DNA of 64,000 nucleotides from positions 370,607-434,606 of the forward strand of contig VXCM01000470.1 in the NCBI GenBank assembly GCA_014773175.1, in the 5' to 3' direction. The notes below the pieces were generated by a model that was not told the origin of the DNA, searched no databases, and saw nothing but the letters and a program-made list of their open reading frames with translations. Position 1 is the first letter of the stretch. Each line of letters starts with the position of its first letter. The position numbers were made by a program, and so were the translations under genes. This document shows positions 28,765 to 59,785 of the stretch, piece by piece. This stretch comes from Lucifuga dentata. Its lineage: Eukaryota; Chordata; Actinopteri; Ophidiiformes; Bythitidae.

Positions 28765-29090
28765 AATTCATGTTAGTAGAAAGTAAAAGTATTGTATACT
28801 TGGTTAAATACAGTATGAAAGTACACTTTTGAGGTACTTGTACTATACCTGAGTATTGCCTGTACTATAGAGGGAAATATTGTACTTTTTACAGCAGTAG
28901 TTGCTAATTACTTTACAGATTCAAACTTTAAAGTAATCATAAGATCATACAATATTGCTGATATCAATGACAAATGCATTTTAGACATTATCTTGAGCGT
29001 TTTAAAGAGAAAAGGAGTCAGATAACTTAATCTAGTGTAGTGGAGAGTGTAACCCATCAGATACAGCCAAATGAAATAACTCCAACTTAT
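28765..29090. repeat. teleost dispersed repeat of the GTACTTTT type
   Basis: It holds AAAGTACACTTTTGAGGTAC, GAGGGAAATATTGTACTTTT and TTACTTTACAGATTC. This is the pattern of a widespread teleost repeat with many AGTACTTTT-like words. The copy is decayed. Class uncertain. Confidence 0.55.
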
Positions 29091-29120
29091 TGATGTTTGA
29101 AGAGTTTATATTAATATGGC

Positions 29121-29151
<31 letters not shown>

Positions 29152-29799
29152 ATGCATGCATGGATCAGACACTCATGTACATGGATGTATGAAGAGTATT
29201 TTATGTATTTGAGATTATAAAGCCTGAACCACCTATCTTACACAATTATTTGGCTCTTTAACTGATCTTACAAATTTAATTGATCCTTATAAAATATAAT
29301 TTGAATTAGTTTGATTACTGTTGTTAATTCCCTGAGTACATTGCTAATAGAAAAGGGCAGGAGATGCTGTATTCCAGTACTACCATTCAAAATTATGCTA
29401 ATTTTAGTCTTCCTGGCGATGTTATATTTTAGTCTTTGATTCAGTATTTTGAAATATTTGGTTGCCAATGATGAGATTTGCAGTTTCCATGGTGATGAGG
29501 ATGTGAGTTCTTCATGAACAAAGTGCTACTTTTTAACTCACACATTTTTTTATACCTCTGTCAACTAGACTTTAACACTTCCTGAGTTGATGCCATCGTT
29601 GGTGCACACAGAAACACTTCATGCACCATTTCTAGTCTATTTCAGCCTCTGCAGGGTTACTAATAGATTTCAGATTGATCACTGAGTGGGTAAATACATC
29701 TGTGGATTAGTATTAGCGCAGTGGTTTAAGACCAACATAAATGTGCTTTACTGTGTGGATCTGCAGCAGCAATGAATTCAGTCAGAGAGGTGAAATACA

Positions 29800-32639
29800 A
29801 CAGTTTTAATTGCAAAAAGGATACCGGTTAATACATTGAATGAATCACTGAAACAAGCCACCGTGACGTTTTAAAATACCACTAAAAAGGACATTGAAAA
29901 TTTTCAAGAAAAAAGTCATTCATTCGATCAGAAAGGCATACATATGTTAGAGAACAGGAAAGGAGCATATGTACACCACAATAAAGTGTCCTGTAACTCT
30001 AAAAAAAACATGTCGGGAGCCCTCCTCATTCAAGACATTAAAAATGTTTTACAAACTGCTGCTAACAAACAACAAGCTTAGATGTCCCCTTTATTTATTA
30101 TTTATCAAAAGACAGTCATCTAAAAAAAAAAAAAGGCACCACTGTAGGTGATGAATTCACACCATCCATCTTACATGGTGGTGGCCAATAAACACCAAAT
30201 AACTAATATTTCCCGTTAATGATTATATGCTGTAGAACTGTAAGGAGAAGTAGAAAAAAATTAATGAAACCAGACCAAGATATTGATAGCATGTAAGATT
30301 AAGAAAAATAACATAAAGCAGGATTTGTACAAAATAGTGGGTAAGGTGAGGCGTCCCTGCTGCTGGATGTGCAGATATTAGCTGCTGTGCTGGAGTTACA
30401 GCGCTCCCTGCAGGAGGAAGGTGGAATTGACAGCACCATATGTTGGTGGTTGAATTGAGTCAAATGCTGCTGATGAATTTTGTTATTCTGAACGTATCCA
30501 GACATAGGACAGGCACCAGATCGCATGAGGCACACAACTTTCAGACTAAAACACAATCACAATGGAATAACTGCATTAAAACTGCATTTTCAGTTTACCT
30601 CTTATTAAACAAATGGCCATTTTCCATACAAAAGAAAGAACGAGTCACTATTGAGGTCTAATTCTCCAAATGCATAGATTTTACTTTAAAGGATGCTACA
30701 TGTGCAGCATTATTTTAATACATTTTAAAACTAATTGTGATCATGTATTGTAAATCTGGCTAGTGATAAACAGTTGTTCCCTGCTTTGTGCTTCAGTCCA
30801 ATTTAGAGGTTCCAAGGCCGTAATTTCCTGCAAAATCTGCAAAAAGTCTTCAGTAGATTTTTAAGACACATGTTCTAAGTAGCAACGACAGATTAAAAAC
30901 TGCTTGATCTAGAGGAAAAAAAAAAACCCTACATGAGAATCTTTGATATAAATTAACATTTAAATTTAAAAAAAAAAGNAAAAAAAAAAACCCTACATGA
31001 GAATCTTTGATATAAATTAACATTTAAATTTAAAAAAAAAAGATTTTACAACCCACACATAGATTGAGACAGCCTTTAGGTTTTCATTTCCATGTATCTG
31101 AAACCTGCTGAACCATGCAAAATATGAGAAATCTCACGGTGTGTCATCCTGATAAAAATCTAATTGCCTCAGATGAACATGATTTAGTCTGACATTATTT
31201 TGATGAGTTAAAGTAACATGCATAAATCTCCACGTGCTTCCTCCAGAACATTTTTAAAATTTACAACTAATAAAATTACATATCCCCCACTTCTATAACT
31301 CTTGGTCTAAATTATACTTTGGCTGTGAGACTTTTATTATCTCTGAATTAACCCACCATCTATTAAAATGTTCTAATGACATTACTTCTAAAGATTAGAA
31401 GCAATGTACTAATAAAGTGGCTAAAAGGGAATTATTCAGACTTGGTCAATAAAAATTCTACTGTATTTGTGTACTGGTTTTTCCAAAAGGGCCTAATTGT
31501 TTCTGCTTTGGTTGTTTTTATACATTAGGTCCTTAAAAATCACCTTTTACATGCCCATAGTTCCATAATCATTCATCACTATCATGCACTGCAGTTTGTG
31601 AAAATGTAAAACACAGAGGGTATATACCATGTATAGCCTAATCTTCATGTATAGGGTTCAAAGTAGAGGAAACACAACATAAAGATCCCCTGACCGTTAT
31701 GTGGGATGCTTTGAAAGGTCAATTATTGACAATGTAATGATTCAGAGTAACAATCTCAGCCTTGAAAAGTGCCATACATATGGTTTCATAATCTCTCATA
31801 TAAATTCAGTTGGGAACATGTTCTCACTAAGGAGGCGCTGGCTGCTGGCCAATAATCCTCTTCAGTCAGATGCATCCCACACATCATCATCCTCAGTGTG
31901 CTGGGCTTTATATTGGTTCTGCTTCTACTTTGACCGTACCCTGTTTCATGTAGAGCAAATGTTAGACAGACGTTGTTGTGATGTTATGGAAACACAGCAG
32001 TGGACATCTGGCAAAGATGTTATGTCAGACAGCTATACACAGTATTTACAGCAGGGAAATACTTTATCTTCCTCTGCAAAGGTTTCTTTAATTTTCACAC
32101 CTATAACCCAAAGGCAGACAGACAAGAGGACACTGAGAAACATCACAAATACAAGTGATACAAAAGTGGAGTCGTATATGACTAACACCCTCCCCCAAAA
32201 AATCCATTTGCTGCCTGGAATTCTGTGAAGGAAATATCAAAATCAGAGTGCATTCTATAACAAAATGTTGAACTGTGAATGTGAAGGCTTTACACCATAA
32301 AATCTGCTGGTCAGTGAAGTGTGTGTGCGCCCTTTGAAAAACTGTGACTAACGTCCACATAGAAACATATGTGTGCACATTAGCAAACAGTGTTGATTGT
32401 TAAAAAAACATGGATGAACATTTTGAATATGAAAAGTGACTAAAAGGTGTTGGTTTTTGTTTGTGTCATTCTCAAGCAGCAGATGGTGTCATAGCCCTGG
32501 TGGCTTTAGGCCTTAAAAAGAAACAAGAGCGGATTTTCAAGACAACAGGTGGCGCTGTGAGTGAAGGTGAAAAGCAGCAAAGGTATTAAAAACTGTGTTT
32601 TAAGCCAAAAGGGGGCAGGCCAGGCTCCAAGAAGAGAAT
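29800..32639 (-). other. dcx: probable dcx 3' UTR
   Basis: Downstream of the dcx stop, no further exon is seen on the minus strand. An AATAAATAAAGGG motif reads on the minus strand at about 30087-30099 and is a possible polyadenylation signal. Human DCX has a long 3' UTR, so an extent of 2.5 kb or more is plausible. The stretch contains a duplicated block across an assembly 'n' (30916-31042). Confidence 0.4.
30916..31042. repeat. 63-bp duplicated block across an assembly 'n' (30979)
   Basis: 30916-30978 and 30980-31042 carry the same sequence (CCCTACATGAGAATCTTTGA and onward, between A-runs). Identity across a single 'n' suggests two overlapping contig ends that were joined without merging, not a real tandem repeat. 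Confidence 0.8.
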
Positions 32640-51442
<18,803 letters not shown>

Positions 51443-51504
51443 GATGGCTGAAAGCTGTGATGTTTGTGACGGATGTGAGAAGGTGGTGACCGGCACCAGA
51501 GTGT
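51443..51504 (-). other. dcx: dcx 5' UTR part of the first coding exon
   Basis: The acceptor tgtttttctag ends at 51505, leaving 62 bases of leader before the ATG. The true 5' end must be in an upstream exon. Confidence 0.75.
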
Positions 51505-54500
51505 CTAGAAAAACAGGGAAAAAAACAATACCAATTAAAAATTATGATGTTACATGAAAGCTTACCCACACTCTGCTCAGTCAAATTCAGACTTTCTGCA
51601 ATGATTAGTAATGGCTGCATTCCTTTTAGTTGTTGCAGTGTCAGGGCCCCAGTATTGTGCACACTTCACCTTAATGTTAGTTCTTTCGTGATACCCCTGC
51701 TTTTCCTGCCATGACAAATCAAAATATTTCATGTGAGGAAGTTCTATTAAAATGGGTATTAAATAATATAAGACTTCTTCGAAATCAGTGCACAAATGCT
51801 GACAAAAATGCTCTCTTTTCTGAGCTACAGTAACCTGTAAAGACCTAGTTTTACATTAACACGTAACAAACCTGTGTAAGGAATAAGTGATTTATCATGA
51901 AGCAAAATCATGCAATAACAACACTACTGTGTAATTTTCTCTTCTGGATTATTCCAAATGACAACTTAAGCCAGACAATAAGTTTTTAAAAGTCAGAATT
52001 TTCAGTACCTGGTAATGTAACTCTTAACCATATTACACCATTAGCATATTATGAATTTTTTTTTTTTTTTTTTTTTTTNAAAAAAAAAAAAAAAAAAAAG
52101 TGACATCTTCCCTTTAAATGGTAAATCTCCATTAAACCACACAACTGCTGCTGCTATCAGCTAAAACCTTCAGGCATGTAGAACTTCTGAACACCCCAAC
52201 AGTGATGGCAGCAGTTTTGCTTTAAACACCTGATGTAAAATACCTAACAATCAGTTCACTGAATGCACTCTATCAACAGGATTTTACCCTGTATAATTTG
52301 ATGCAGTGTTAGCATTGAGTAGCTTCAAAAGGACTGTAAAAATATTGTTATGTTGTACAGTACAATCCCATATATAAATCCATATATATATTAGTATTTC
52401 TATTAATTATAATCAAGCTGGGGTGCCAGCTGTGGTACAGCAGATTGAAATGCAGAGAAGAGTCCAAACTTCTGTGATTTTGATTTTTCGTTCAGAATTC
52501 TATAAATCTGAAGATAATGGCGTCATCTGCATACGTGCAGACAATGAATGAAACTGATATTTAGTGAGAACAGAGGACTATTCTGGTTGTACTAACCAGC
52601 TGAAGCCGATATGCATTGACAGCATTTTCTAAAACAGCGATGCAACCCAACCATTTCAAAGAACATCTTGTATGTGAATACTTCCATTGATGATTTAGCT
52701 TCCAAAAAAAAATACTAAATCTAGACAAGAAAAAAAAAAGTCCAGGTCAGCTTTAGACTGTGAATGTTACAACTGTGATCCAGCCCTTGAACTGATATTG
52801 TGCTGAACAAAATGCTCCCTCAAACCTCTATTAAAGTCAATGCTAAAAATTCAGCTCAGCAGCAGAGCCAGTGGGCCTTCCACCTTTGATGTCCTGGGGC
52901 ACCAGGCAGTGGGGAATCTTTTTAAAAGGTACTTTGATGCCCTGATGTCAAATAACATCCACTTAATGTCATATTAAACAATCAGAAAGAACAATATGAT
53001 TTGTGAATTATCATACAGACAAGAGAAGTATTCATATAAAAGTTGGCCAAATACAGTTGTTGGAGTGATAAATGAAACTGAAATGAAATTAGATGTTACA
53101 GGCAGATTTGTTTTTGCTCATTCATACATACATACATAACCTGGGCCAAGACTATTATTTTGCAAAATAAAAGTCAAACAATTAAACTTACTGAAATATG
53201 CTGGCATTTTGTCAGTCATGTTTAAAGTGAGATTGAAATCCAGCATCTCGCCTGCTTTGTTTAAAGTATGTGACACATTATGGCTATGTTTCATAACTCC
53301 TGACATCAGCATGTCGCCTTCATACAACTGTGAACAGCTGTCTTTTTTTGAACACAGGAATCAATTGCTGGCACGTGGCCAGTTTCTCAAGATTAAAGGA
53401 CTCAGAACAACATCAGTTCCAAAGTTGATATGTGGTAGAATAATCTTTTGATAGCTGTTAAAACACTTGAAACCAGATTTAACCTCAAAATTTCCAGAAA
53501 GCACTAGGTGGGAATGTGGTAATATTCTGTTTTAAATGCTAATTCAGTGGTTTGGCACTGAGAGGCTGAACTCCTCAGGTCAATCACATCAGGGATATTT
53601 TTTTCATAGATGCCTCAAAAGATAAATATGAATTAATAATCATACAAATTCAGATGCTTTAGATTTAGTTCAACAGTTTACAGTTTACCCTGAAGACATT
53701 TTAGAGGATAACAGTTTAACCATTAAGTGATAAGATTTATGCCACTATTTGACAGCTAGTCAAAAATTGGAGCAGCTTTTCCATTTAAAATCTGATCTCT
53801 TCCTTGTAAAACTCTCAGCTGGTGACTGGTGAGCACAGCTCAGTCGTCACAAGAACTCATTGAACTATACCTTTCAAGCTGAACTCCGATACACACCCAT
53901 TAAATACCCACACCCTCCTGCATAAAAGAGGAAGTTATCTGTACCCAGTTTAAAGCCCCGATCCAGTATCAAAATCTCCTCATTCAAGTTCTCCTATTTA
54001 AAACTCCTTCTCTAAGTGTGAAATCAACTATTTGACAATGAGAATCACAATGTTTAAATGAGGCAAAGATATGCACTGAGGACACAAACTGAAGCCTGTC
54101 ACAGGATATGCTGACAGGATTTGCTGGAAAATGCTAGTACAGGTGATGAGGTCACTGGTCTTTAAACATGACTCAACTCTGTGTGGCTTGTTCAAAGAAC
54201 AACACATAAAATCTGTCCACCTTGATGATAGGGCTGAATGTGAAAAGTATTGTGATTATTCTCATAAATATTGCAATCAGAATTTAAACCCCTATAAATT
54301 TTAACTCTGGCTTACACTGGTGTCTACATAGAACCAAAAAGCTACCATTTATAATTACAAACTTAATCATGTTGCTGCATGAATATACTCAGACAAACTG
54401 ATACACAAGGAAACCATCTAGGCCAAGCATAAACAGAAATGACTCCAGTATGCAGAGAGCACATTAACCCATCAACAGTAAAAAAAAGAAAAAAAAAAGA

Positions 54501-55913
54501 AAAAAAATGTTTCATGTTGTAGTTGAGCCAATTCACTGAATTCTCTTGCCATTGGTTGTTAAAACTGCAGTTGTAGATTGAAAACTGCACTCTTTCAAAT
54601 ATTATAATCATAACTAATCATGCAGCTTTACTTGATATGATTCAATACCTGACAACACTTCTTGGAATCTTTTGTCACTATGGAATGATTTTTCAATTTT
54701 GCACCATTTAGCACCAACTCCAAAGTGAAATATGATTCCAGTATTTCACATAAAAACCTCACACAATATCTCCATGCAATCCCTCTACTGCCACTTTTAC
54801 TCAATTACAAATGTGCTCCATGCATGCAAACCATTGAATGAAACATTGCTCATTTGTCTACAGAATCCACTGTTTCGTTTGTGGTCCTTCATGGTTAGAT
54901 GCCATATAGGGCATATATACCGTATATACTATAACAATGACCATCATACGGCATTAAAATAGAAGGAAGCACACAGCCGCCACCCTTACATGTGCCTAGG
55001 CCTTCCAATCCCCTGCTAACGCCTGGTGTGCTGATGGGGTTACAGGCACACAGATAAGGGTGGGACTTGTGTGGAATGGGTCCTCCTCAGCTGACAAAGG
55101 CCAGCCAGGTTTCAAGTCCATCTGCTGTACTAATGGGCAGAGCTAACTGTGACCGTTCCCCATCAACTAGGACAGTTTATTGTTTCAAATGGGGACAGGC
55201 TTCAGCATGATGTCACCACAGGAGCAGCATGCTCATTCTGATGCACAAGTCAAGAAAGTACATCTCCTCAATGGAAGTAATACTGGCACCCCAGATACTA
55301 TACAGATACAGTTTTTTCTATTAAAATTACATTAATAATGACTTCTTTCATTGCAGAATTATCTGTTTTTACAGTTGATTCATAAATTACACATTCTTAA
55401 CATTAGCCACATAATAACACACTCCTAAATCAAACAGTAGTGCAGTTAGATTGTGTGGAATCATTATATCTTTGGCTTGTTCTGAGCCACCCACTCAACA
55501 CCCCTGTGCCTACACACTCCTGACACACCAGACCCACATTAAGACACTCCACTCCTCCCACCAACGCTGATCTACATACATGATGTGCTATCCAAGCCAT
55601 CCTGAGCTCATTTTCAATCATAAAAAGGAAATATAAAAGTTTCTTGGCAGTACACACTCCACGTTTAGAGATGATGAGGTTAATGCGTGGCCATGCACGG
55701 TGCACAGCAAGTTCTCGGAAAAAGAGGCTTGGTGTGCGCACACCTACACACAAGCCACCTGCTCCAAAGCTAAAAACCTCCAGTCTGAAACATTTTCACA
55801 CTCCAATAATTACAATGACATCTCATCTTCTCCATTCCTGCTCAAAATTATCCTCATCTTTTTGTCCTTTTAAAGAAAAGTCTGTGGATAATCCCACCCA
55901 GGAGGACACTCAC
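51505..55913 (-). other. dcx 5' intron
   Basis: The intron runs between the likely non-coding first exon and the first coding exon. It contains facing T- and A-runs around an 'n' at 52079. A repeat-poor, GC-richer stretch lies at about 54,965-55,260. No coding exon is seen. Confidence 0.55.
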
Positions 55914-56030
55914 CTGCGTCGCTGCTTGCAGAGTGAAGGGAGCGTGTGAGGGTGTGTGTCGATGCTGCAGAATAGCGGCACGCCGTTTCTCCTCTCGCCT
56001 TTGTCTAGTCTGAGCGCTGCTGCCTCGATG
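55914..56030 (-). other. probable dcx non-coding first exon
   Basis: On the minus strand the donor gacgcag|gtgagt at 55914 is a full consensus and ends a CpG-bearing stretch with no ATG-led reading frame into it. It lies 4.4 kb upstream of the coding-exon acceptor at 51505, with promoter-like motifs just upstream. The 5' edge is a guess. Confidence 0.55.
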
Positions 56031-56120
56031 CAGGAGCTTCTGGGTCCTAAAGCCAATGAGCTGTGGATCCGCCCACTGTGGCAGGAAACACTGTGGGTAC
56101 CAGAGCTGACATCACGCTCA
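56030..56120 (-). promoter_or_regulatory. candidate dcx core promoter
   Basis: Reading the minus strand, TGATGTCA (CRE-like, 56114-56107), GGGCGGATC (GC-box-like, near 56068-56076) and CATTGGCT (inverted CCAAT box, 56052-56059) stand in a row upstream of the likely first exon. No TATA box is seen. TGTG/CACA microsatellites begin about 70 bases further upstream. Confidence 0.45.
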
Positions 56121-56191
56121 GTCAGAAGGTACATTTCCCGAAAATGATGGAGTGAATGAGATTGTTATTTGATGGAGGTAAAGATTGGAGG

Positions 56192-56192
<1 letters not shown>

Positions 56193-56242
<50 letters not shown>

Positions 56243-56262
56243 TGTGTGTGTGTGTGTCTGTA
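56193..56262. repeat. (TG)n microsatellite upstream of dcx
   Basis: About 70 bases are of near-pure TG. With the second tract at 56396-56447 it may vary in length and sits close to the candidate dcx promoter. Confidence 0.95.
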
Positions 56263-56300
56263 TGTGGGTAGGTGGGTGTGTGCGTGCAAAAAGTTTACAA

Positions 56301-56394
56301 GCTGTTCTCTGAGCAAATGTGAATGTCAATCCTTCCTTCAATTTCTGCACAAATTTTAGTTATTTCAGCTCCTGACATAATTTTCTTGTCGTTT

Positions 56395-56449
<55 letters not shown>

Positions 56450-56692
56450 AGATAAAAGCTTGAAAACCACAGTGCTTGTCTCTGACTTCCAGTTTTGATT
56501 CCTGTTGGCATCATTAAAGTAATATCCCATAATTGTATTCAGTATTTTATTCCCAAAAGCTGTAAAGAATGGCTAAATATTACATTCATATGTGAAAGCA
56601 AGTGCTCAGCTTACACTCTTGCTTTCATTGTGATAGAACGGTATGGAAATTAGTCTCACATGGTGACAAGGAAAAGTTATTTTGGAGGATAA
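56301..56692 (+). repeat. local duplication, copy 1 (interrupted)
   Basis: 56301-56390 (GCTGTTCTCTGAGCAAATGT and onward) and 56641-56692 (TGGAAATTAGTCTCACATGG and onward) together match the continuous segment 57541-57684. The 250 bases between them (56391-56640) hold a (GT)n run and have no partner there. Confidence 0.8.
56396..56447. repeat. (GT)n microsatellite inside duplication copy 1
   Basis: About 52 bases of pure GT, part of the 250-base stretch missing from copy 2. Confidence 0.95.
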
Positions 56693-57399
56693 TTTCGTGT
56701 TTGATCTTACTGATAATGACAATAATAAAGCACCATGTGCTGTGACCAACAGCTGATCTCCGTGACAGCAAATATTTACATCTGATTTTGCATGAACCCA
56801 TGACGGTACAGCAGTCAGACATTATTACCATAGAGATAAGCTTATAGGCAAATGTGTATTAACAGGAAAGAGGAAATCAAAAGACTTTGTAATGGTTCAC
56901 AATGAATGGAGCCATATTACAAGATCAGGATGGTAACATTTCTTAACCTCATGGCTATACAACTTTTAATAACAAGAGTATGTGTTATATTCACAGCAGT
57001 GTGGTGTTGATTTCACTGAACACTCTGTCATGCTAGTGGAGGCTCCAGGTAGCGTCATGCAGTTACATGCGGAAGGTGAGATGCACTTATTCAAATGTGT
57101 CACATGATATTCCCAACAAGGTAAGATTTGGAAAGGGAAAAGAAAAATGGCAAACATCAGGAGACAAATAAACTCCATTGTAGTGAAATTCCTTCAACCG
57201 CAATAACATCTGGGCCTCAAACCTGGACCAGAACACAAACATATAATGTTCTCCATAATATCTGGTATTTGGTGTAATGCAGGAACAGCAGAAACTGTGT
57301 TTTTTTTTTCTTTTCTTTCTAGCACTGATCTGAGTAGACTTTTGATCTTGTAAAAGGAAAGTGAAGGAAGATAGGATTTGTTATTTCTTTTTTTCTCTC

Positions 57400-57540
57400 T
57401 TTTTTTTAAATTTATTTAAACAGGGACCACGCATTTAAAAAAAAACAAACAAAAAAACATTAATCTCAGATTGAGATGAGATGCTTTGTGCCAGATTTAG
57501 CTAACAGCGCTAATTTCCATCTGCAGTCCTTGGGCAGTCG
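57400..57540 (+). mobile_element. teleost retroposon-like fragment
   Basis: AAATTTATTTAAACAGGGAC, GTGCCAGATTTAGCTAACAG and CTAATTTCCATCTGCAGTCC match in order a repeat common in teleosts (TTTAAACAGGGACA..GCACATTAAT type). It abuts duplication copy 2. Class not certain. Confidence 0.5.
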
Positions 57541-57684
57541 CTGTTCTCTGACTAGATGTGAATGTCAATCCTTCCTTCAGTTTCTCCACAAATTTCAGTT
57601 ATTTCAGCTCCTGTCATAATTTTCTTGTTGTACTCTGGAAATTTGTCTCACACAGTGACAGGGGAAAGTTATTTTGAATGATAA
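57541..57684 (+). repeat. local duplication, copy 2 (continuous)
   Basis: CTGTTCTCTGACTAGATGTG, GAATGTCAATCCTTCCTTCA, TTTCAGCTCCTGTCATAATT and GGGGAAAGTTATTTTGAATG match copy 1 at 56301-56692 with scattered changes. Confidence 0.8.
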
Positions 57685-58387
57685 ATCCAATCTATATGCT
57701 TTCATCTGTCAATTCTGTCTCTTAAATTTTTTATATTTTAACTCATTAAGTTCACTAAATCTTGTAGATTCAGAATCAAAATCAAAATAATTTTTTATGT
57801 AACTCCCTTTGGATCTGGGAGGATTCAAAATTAGTGTCGACAGAGTTTCCATAAATCCTATCAAAACTAGTGGATTCGGGGTTCGAATTAAAACCTCATT
57901 TACTGGGCAGGTAAGTTCATACTGTCAGTTTGACTTAATGGATTATTCACAATAAATATACAGCACAAAATGATGAAAGTTGCATAAAATATAGAAATTT
58001 AAGAAGCAGATTCTCTTTTCTATCCATATGGTCACACATGGGATTTCAACTGCTGGAGGTATAAGTACATTAACAAGATCTGAGAGATTATTGATACTGT
58101 AGCAACATGTTCATTAGCTAATTTATGTGTTCTAATGATACCAAAGACATCACTGAGAGGATAAGACTTGAGGATAAGAAGTTTTTCTTACTAAGAGCTA
58201 ACTAAAGGAACTGACTCCCTCCACAGGAGGCCTGTCTCTGTCGTCTGTTCCTCTCCCTTCAGGCATAAAAGCTTCACTTTTACACTCAGCTGTTGTCACA
58301 TTGTGGAGCCTCTCCTTTGCATGTCACACATAACTCTAATTCACTCTGATCACTGACTCCTCTGCACCTCCCCAAAGCTTGCTGGCT

Positions 58388-58454
58388 GCCCTTCGCCTGC
58401 AGTCTGACGGGAGGAGACGGAAGACAGAGTCCATACAGGGGATGTTTTACAAGG
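58388..58454 (+). other. exon-like GC-rich segment, unassigned
   Basis: CTTCGCCTGCAG and a GTTAGT donor bracket an open stretch that would encode SDGRRRKTESIQGMFYK. It is GC-richer than the flanks. No family is recognised and no partner exon is seen, so this may be chance or part of a regulatory element. Confidence 0.15.
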
Positions 58455-59589
58455 TTAGTGGTATAAATACAGAAAAAGGAGTAAATTTTGACATTTTTGC
58501 TCTTGGTTGGCACTGCGTTGCACAAAATGAACGTACAATCAGTAAGTTTTCAACGCTGGTCTAACTACTTGTTAAAATGTCACTTTCTTACAACAGTAAA
58601 CAATGTCCTTATGAAACAGATTCAGTTATACTTTGACATTAGAAAGATTCTAGTTTTAATGTACCATCTTAGATATACTATAGCCCACAATTTATCCCAA
58701 GATGAAACTTCGGCCATGGTTCCCAACACAACACATTTATGATAAGTCATTTATAAATTCAATATTATGATTAATTTCAAATGAAAACTATATCAAATAT
58801 CATGAAACATTGATCGGATTTCTTATATAACTTCTTATATACAGTACATCCATTCAGATTTATAGGAACCATACAGCATATGAGACATATACTATTTTTC
58901 TCTTCAGTGTGCATATTTATATTCAGATAATGTGTTTCTGAATTAGCAAAGAACACAGCCAGAAGCACAGAGAGAGAGAGTGGTGTGCTGGCTGTCGATA
59001 TGACAAGGCTGACTGAGGTGGACTGCGTGATAAGCATAAGTGGTTCACAGCTGGTGTCTGGGGGAAACACAAGAGAGGGGTGGTGGGGACCGGCCGGCGA
59101 GGGAGGAGTTTGGTGGTTATACTGGGGGGCTGCAGCCATGACGACTGATGGAGGAGGAAGTAAACAGATGTCCACAAGCTGGCAGACAGACCTAGAATGG
59201 CCAAGCCGCTGAGAGACAGGTGGACATCCAAAGACAGTGGGACCTCATAGTGACTGTGACACCATGCAGGGCTTCAAATGTATCCAGAAACAATGGAGTC
59301 TCATAAATAAATCTGGTTCCACACAAAAACACAATCAATGAAGTGAAAAATTAAGCCAGTATTTGTCTTTTTGTGGGTTGTATTCCACTTTACATTGTGC
59401 TCATGACATGATAACACAGAGATTCCATGATGACTGCAGTGAGAAAACCTTCATCTCTGCAGCCTAAATAAATGTATGCATTTCTGCATTTTAAGGTTAG
59501 ATCTGAGTTTAAACCTGTAAAGCATCAGTTTAATAGCTCTGTCTGAACTGGAGAACTGCCTGAGAAGCACTGTCGCCTCCCTCAGCTCT

Positions 59590-59785
59590 GATTGTCAACA
59601 TGACCTTGAGCAAGGCACTTCATCCCCAGCTGCTTTGAGCTGCACTTGAATATTTGAACTGACCTGGAAGATGATGAGACACTCACACTAAAGGAAAATC
59701 TCAACTGTCATGAAAACCCACAAACAGTTTGAGATGCCAAGGTGACTTTGAATAAGGCATTCATTCCCCAGTTGTTAACATGGCT
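59590..59785 (+). mobile_element. L2-like retroposon fragments
   Basis: TGACCTTGAGCAAGGCACTT followed by CATCCCCAG at about 59600, and a weaker copy (GTGACTTTGAATAAGGCATT, CATTCCCCAG) at about 59743. The word pattern is that of LINE L2-type 3' regions and the SINEs that share it. Confidence 0.5.

Larger units (their letters stand above)
23105..29700. other. capn6 upstream region and spacer
   Basis: AT-rich non-coding DNA. It contains candidate capn6 leader exons (24639 and 25496 ends), A-runs with an 'n' at 23604, poly(A) tracts at about 28528-28552 and 29120-29148, and a dispersed repeat at 28765-29090. None of the short ORFs has a recognisable product. Confidence 0.6.

Noticed and set aside
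30916..31042. True tandem duplication in the dcx 3' region
   Set aside because: The two copies are identical and separated only by one 'n', which fits an assembly join better.
31701..32228. 175-residue plus-strand ORF
   Set aside because: It lies antisense to the probable dcx 3' UTR and has no known domain or conserved motif. An open frame of this size can occur by chance.
56122..56359. His-Thr and Cys-Val repeat ORFs
   Set aside because: They are translations of a (TG)n microsatellite.
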